From Rotaria sordida (lineage: Eukaryota > Rotifera > Eurotatoria > Philodinida > Philodinidae), in assembly GCA_905250125.1 (NCBI GenBank), contig CAJNOL010000175.1:151674-215673 (forward strand): a DNA stretch of 64,000 nt, read 5' to 3'. The position numbers and the translations under genes are program-made. The notes beneath the pieces are model-generated. The model searched no databases, was not told the DNA's origin, and saw only the letters and a program-made list of their open reading frames with translations. This document shows, in pieces, positions 62,001 through 64,000 of the stretch; positions within the stretch are counted from its first letter, which is position 1; each line of letters opens with the position of its first letter.

Positions 62001-62387
62001 GACCAGGTGATAATTTTTCAATTTCATTAGAATTTTCAATAGTTTCAAATGCTCGTTCAGCATACTCAATATTTAATTGTGTTTGAACTCGTTTAGCTAT
62101 CTCTTCTTTCGATAAATCTAATTCAATTTGTTTATCTGAGATTAAGAAAAGAAAAGAAAAACGGATTCATAATTAAAAAGAAAACTTTTTTTTTTACGTT
62201 TATATTGATTAATTAATCGTCGTTTTGTTGCATTAAACCAATTTTTTGGTGTATTTTCATTAAGAAGTGTGCTAACAACCGATGTTAGTTTCGTTTGAAG
62301 GTCATTATTATGTAATCGAAGATCAATATCAATATTATTTGGTGTTACAAAATGATGAGGATATGGCAACATTCGAGGTGGACGATT
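56061..62387 (-). CDS. large multipass membrane protein, 5' end missing (>=936 aa, 19 exons)
   Basis: Nineteen exons in phase on the minus strand: 62387-62198, 62135-61906, 61838-61638, 61550-61466, 61416-61298, 60725-60597, 60543-60454, 60389-60275, 59507-59351, 59298-59234, 59170-59036, 58979-58718, 58650-58522, 58456-58384, 58307-58181, 58114-58029, 57979-57883, 56640-56556 and 56496-56061, giving 936 residues. The first exon opens at an acceptor (ttttttaag) as NRPPRMLPYPHHF, so an upstream exon is expected; translation from the Met there is the alternative. A charged helical region (1-275) precedes a membrane part (about 300-510) with four or more hydrophobic stretches (IGTIAICTIYPASCIILSIG; MPILTLLFHILQILIY; IMQPILVLIALIASPIISLL). 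A cytosolic-type region with GFLARRIAGPGLAAQYFYQV and a variable acidic end follow. I cannot name the family. Every junction keeps phase without a stop, so it is very likely functional. Confidence 0.75.
59870..60110 (+). pseudogene. F-box gene remnant inside an intron
   Basis: On the plus strand, opposite to the host gene, the frame contains HSEDTFFEIFNFRIDLIIGS followed by FYGKL. It lines up with the intact F-box protein's FSDEVFFEIFDRLSPSDLYK plus TFYGLN. A few codons later the frame stops (60092), and a shifted frame gives YDPESFSVYLSL. It lies in the 767-bp intron 59508-60274 of the large membrane-protein gene. It is probably an inserted or duplicated F-box gene fragment that has decayed. 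Confidence 0.45.
60799..61080 (+). repeat. dispersed repeat family A, copy 3
   Basis: Starts TGTTAGCACAATT after an A-run and aligns with copies 1 and 2 (aaattaaaatgtgtaacacgatgtag; gagattgttttatt; acgtatttcttc; ctttactaaat; cttttagatagtgttt). It lies inside the 572-bp intron between exons 61416-61298 and 60725-60597 of the large membrane-protein gene, which explains that intron's unusual length. Confidence 0.7.
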
Positions 62388-64000
62388 CTTAAAAAAGAAA
62401 AAGAAAATTTCTATTTAAACATATATTAATATACCTTCAAGTAAAGCCCTCAACACATTAGAACATCTTCCTCTGAAACAGTGTCCTTAAACCAGATCGA
62501 GTACCAAGCTCGGTCCAAGGCATGAGTCTGGATGTCCACTCGCCTGATCGTTTCGGGTGCCGGACATTAAAAAAAAATGTCAGTTTGAATCCTGGATATA
62601 ATTTCAAACTCAGATTTGACATAGCAATCAATGGAATCTTGATGTTTCAAAATGTGTTTACTTCTTCAAACTGCTAATTTATATAAAAGCATAAGAATGA
62701 ACATCGATTCGATCATGATTGAGCAATTTATTATATTCCATGAACTATATGACGAAGTAATGGAATACATTGAAAGGAAAAGAAATTATCAAAAAGTTAA
62801 ACATATATTATCGTCATGGAAAAAATCACTCATGTATGTATCCACAACTATGATGTTAAAGCAGAAAGATGCCCGGTGAATCCTGAATCACTTGTTTTTT
62901 TTTGTGGAATTTGACAAGATCTCTCTTTTTTTGTTGCTGTTTACGGAAGAAACTAAATAGTATACTTTTTTCATGTAAAATAAAATGTTGAAAACCATAC
63001 TGTGACTGTGAAACTATTTGTCGGATCTCGATCAGCTCTGATCCGCGTCGGGTTACGAAAAATCATATCCATACAGGACCCTACTCTGAAAATCAATTTA
63101 AAACAATTTCTACAACTTATTGATTTTCTTTTTATAACATATATGTTCAAAATAATATTTAAGTTCAATGCAGGCAATATTTTTCTTTCGTCATTATAGC
63201 AAGGTATCAGTTCCGAGTTAGAAAAACCTTGAGAAACAACTAATAGAAAAGAATAGTCTATTTAAAAAACCGCATCGTGGAGTCACATCAGACTTCTTTT
63301 GCTGCGTACCTTGAAATAATTGTTTAGATTCTCTACACGAAAAAAAAACGTTCCCATGGTCATAGTACATAATTGGTGTAGTACACATTTGCACGTGTCC
63401 TACATAAAGAGATCTTCTTCAAAATAGGAACACATTCGGTAAAATTTCTACTGTGTATTAATTAAAAGACTTCTTCACTTTTTCACATTCTTCTAGAAAT
63501 TCAACAACGTTTTTAGCACAAAACAGCGCATTCATAATTGAGGAAAAGATATTTTCGGGTATATACGTCAAAGTTTGTTCAATGGCGTACACTTTCTAAG
63601 TTTAAGGACGCATTTAACTGTTTCTTCGCAGACAACTATATTAATTCAAGTTAACTTGGGACAAATACCTATGCTAGCGATACATTTCACTGTAAATGAA
63701 TTCCATTTTCACTATTCAAGTCTCAACATAAGCAACTGACTTAAATAGGTTTGATCGAAAAAAAAAATTTAATTTTCTTTTTTTTCCAGGTATTTAGATA
63801 TTGAAAAACATTAAATATTGGCAGTGGCAGATCTTCTTCTTTAGAAAAAAAAAAAAGGTTGCTATCAGACATTGTACAAAGATATTAGGGTAAATTGACT
63901 ATGTTGTTCTAAGGATACACTTCTTACCACTGATTGTTTTCTTTTTTTTTCATAGGATACTGTCTACTTCTTTCTCATTCTACGCGTGTAGGACACGCGG
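62388..64000. other. no gene recognised; possible 5' flank of the membrane-protein gene
   Basis: The missing 5' exon(s) of the minus-strand gene should lie here or beyond the window, but no convincing exon ends in a donor matching phase 0. 62460-62580 and 63015-63080 are less A+T-rich patches without a recognisable domain. The short frames at 62652-62879 and 62971-63199 show no family resemblance. Confidence 0.4.

Noticed and set aside
1..64000. CRISPR arrays, bacterial operons or prophage
   Set aside because: No regularly spaced direct repeats; genes have eukaryotic introns throughout.

Overview
This window is nuclear DNA from an invertebrate animal, most likely a bdelloid rotifer. It is strongly A+T-rich. 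Its protein-coding genes have many short introns (about 50-70 bp, GT...AG, T-rich acceptors) and include metazoan families: synapsin, ACSF2-type acyl-CoA ligase and a PQ-loop membrane protein. An F-box/leucine-rich family resembling those expanded in bdelloids is also present. Several genes have a 3' splice acceptor 9-29 bp before the start codon, consistent with the spliced-leader trans-splicing known in rotifers. The species call is inference; no rRNA, tRNA or other marker was seen. All exon coordinates are manual splice predictions, checked for reading-frame continuity.

Layout. 1-4.5 kb: gene-free, with a 710-bp hAT-like and a 672-bp TA-flanked inverted-repeat element. 4.6-5.2 kb: a small acidic secreted protein (+). 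5.5-7.1 kb: a five-exon RING-finger protein (-), divergent from an unidentified single-exon gene (7.7-8.6 kb, +). 8.7-8.9 kb: a 201-bp hAT-type MITE. 9.2-9.7 kb: a short two-exon gene fragment (+). 9.9-11.6 kb: a dead F-box/FBA gene split by a dispersed repeat. 13.6-15.6 kb: an intact four-exon ACSF2 homologue (-). 15.6-21.4 kb: a wasteland with a hAT transposase fragment, a long foldback element and a decayed copy of the ACSF2 C-terminus. 21.4-24.6 kb: a complete twelve-exon synapsin (-). 26.8-27.7 kb: a disordered poly-Gln protein (+). 28.1-28.8 kb: a small beta-trefoil protein (-). 28.8-37.9 kb: no recognisable gene, but two foldback elements and copies of two dispersed repeats.

37.9-46.9 kb holds a tandem family: one intact gene for a 1059-residue type I membrane protein (leucine-rich repeats, Ser/Thr mucin-like stalk, transmembrane helix, cytoplasmic tail), followed by two broken paralogues. 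48.7-50 kb: a PQ-loop transporter-like protein (+). 50.9-52.6 kb: an intact F-box protein (-). 53.6-54.2 kb: a 580-bp TA-flanked MITE. 55.4-55.7 kb: a small two-helix membrane protein (+). 56.1-62.4 kb: at least 19 exons (936 residues) of a large multipass membrane protein (-), whose 5' end was not found. Two of its introns hold a dispersed repeat and an F-box gene remnant.

No operon or pathway links these genes. The striking pattern is structural: small genes separated by decayed elements with inverted-repeat ends, plus dead paralogues close to living ones. The living genes act in vesicle traffic (synapsin), fatty-acid activation (ACSF2), protein turnover (RING and F-box proteins), and surface recognition or membrane transport.
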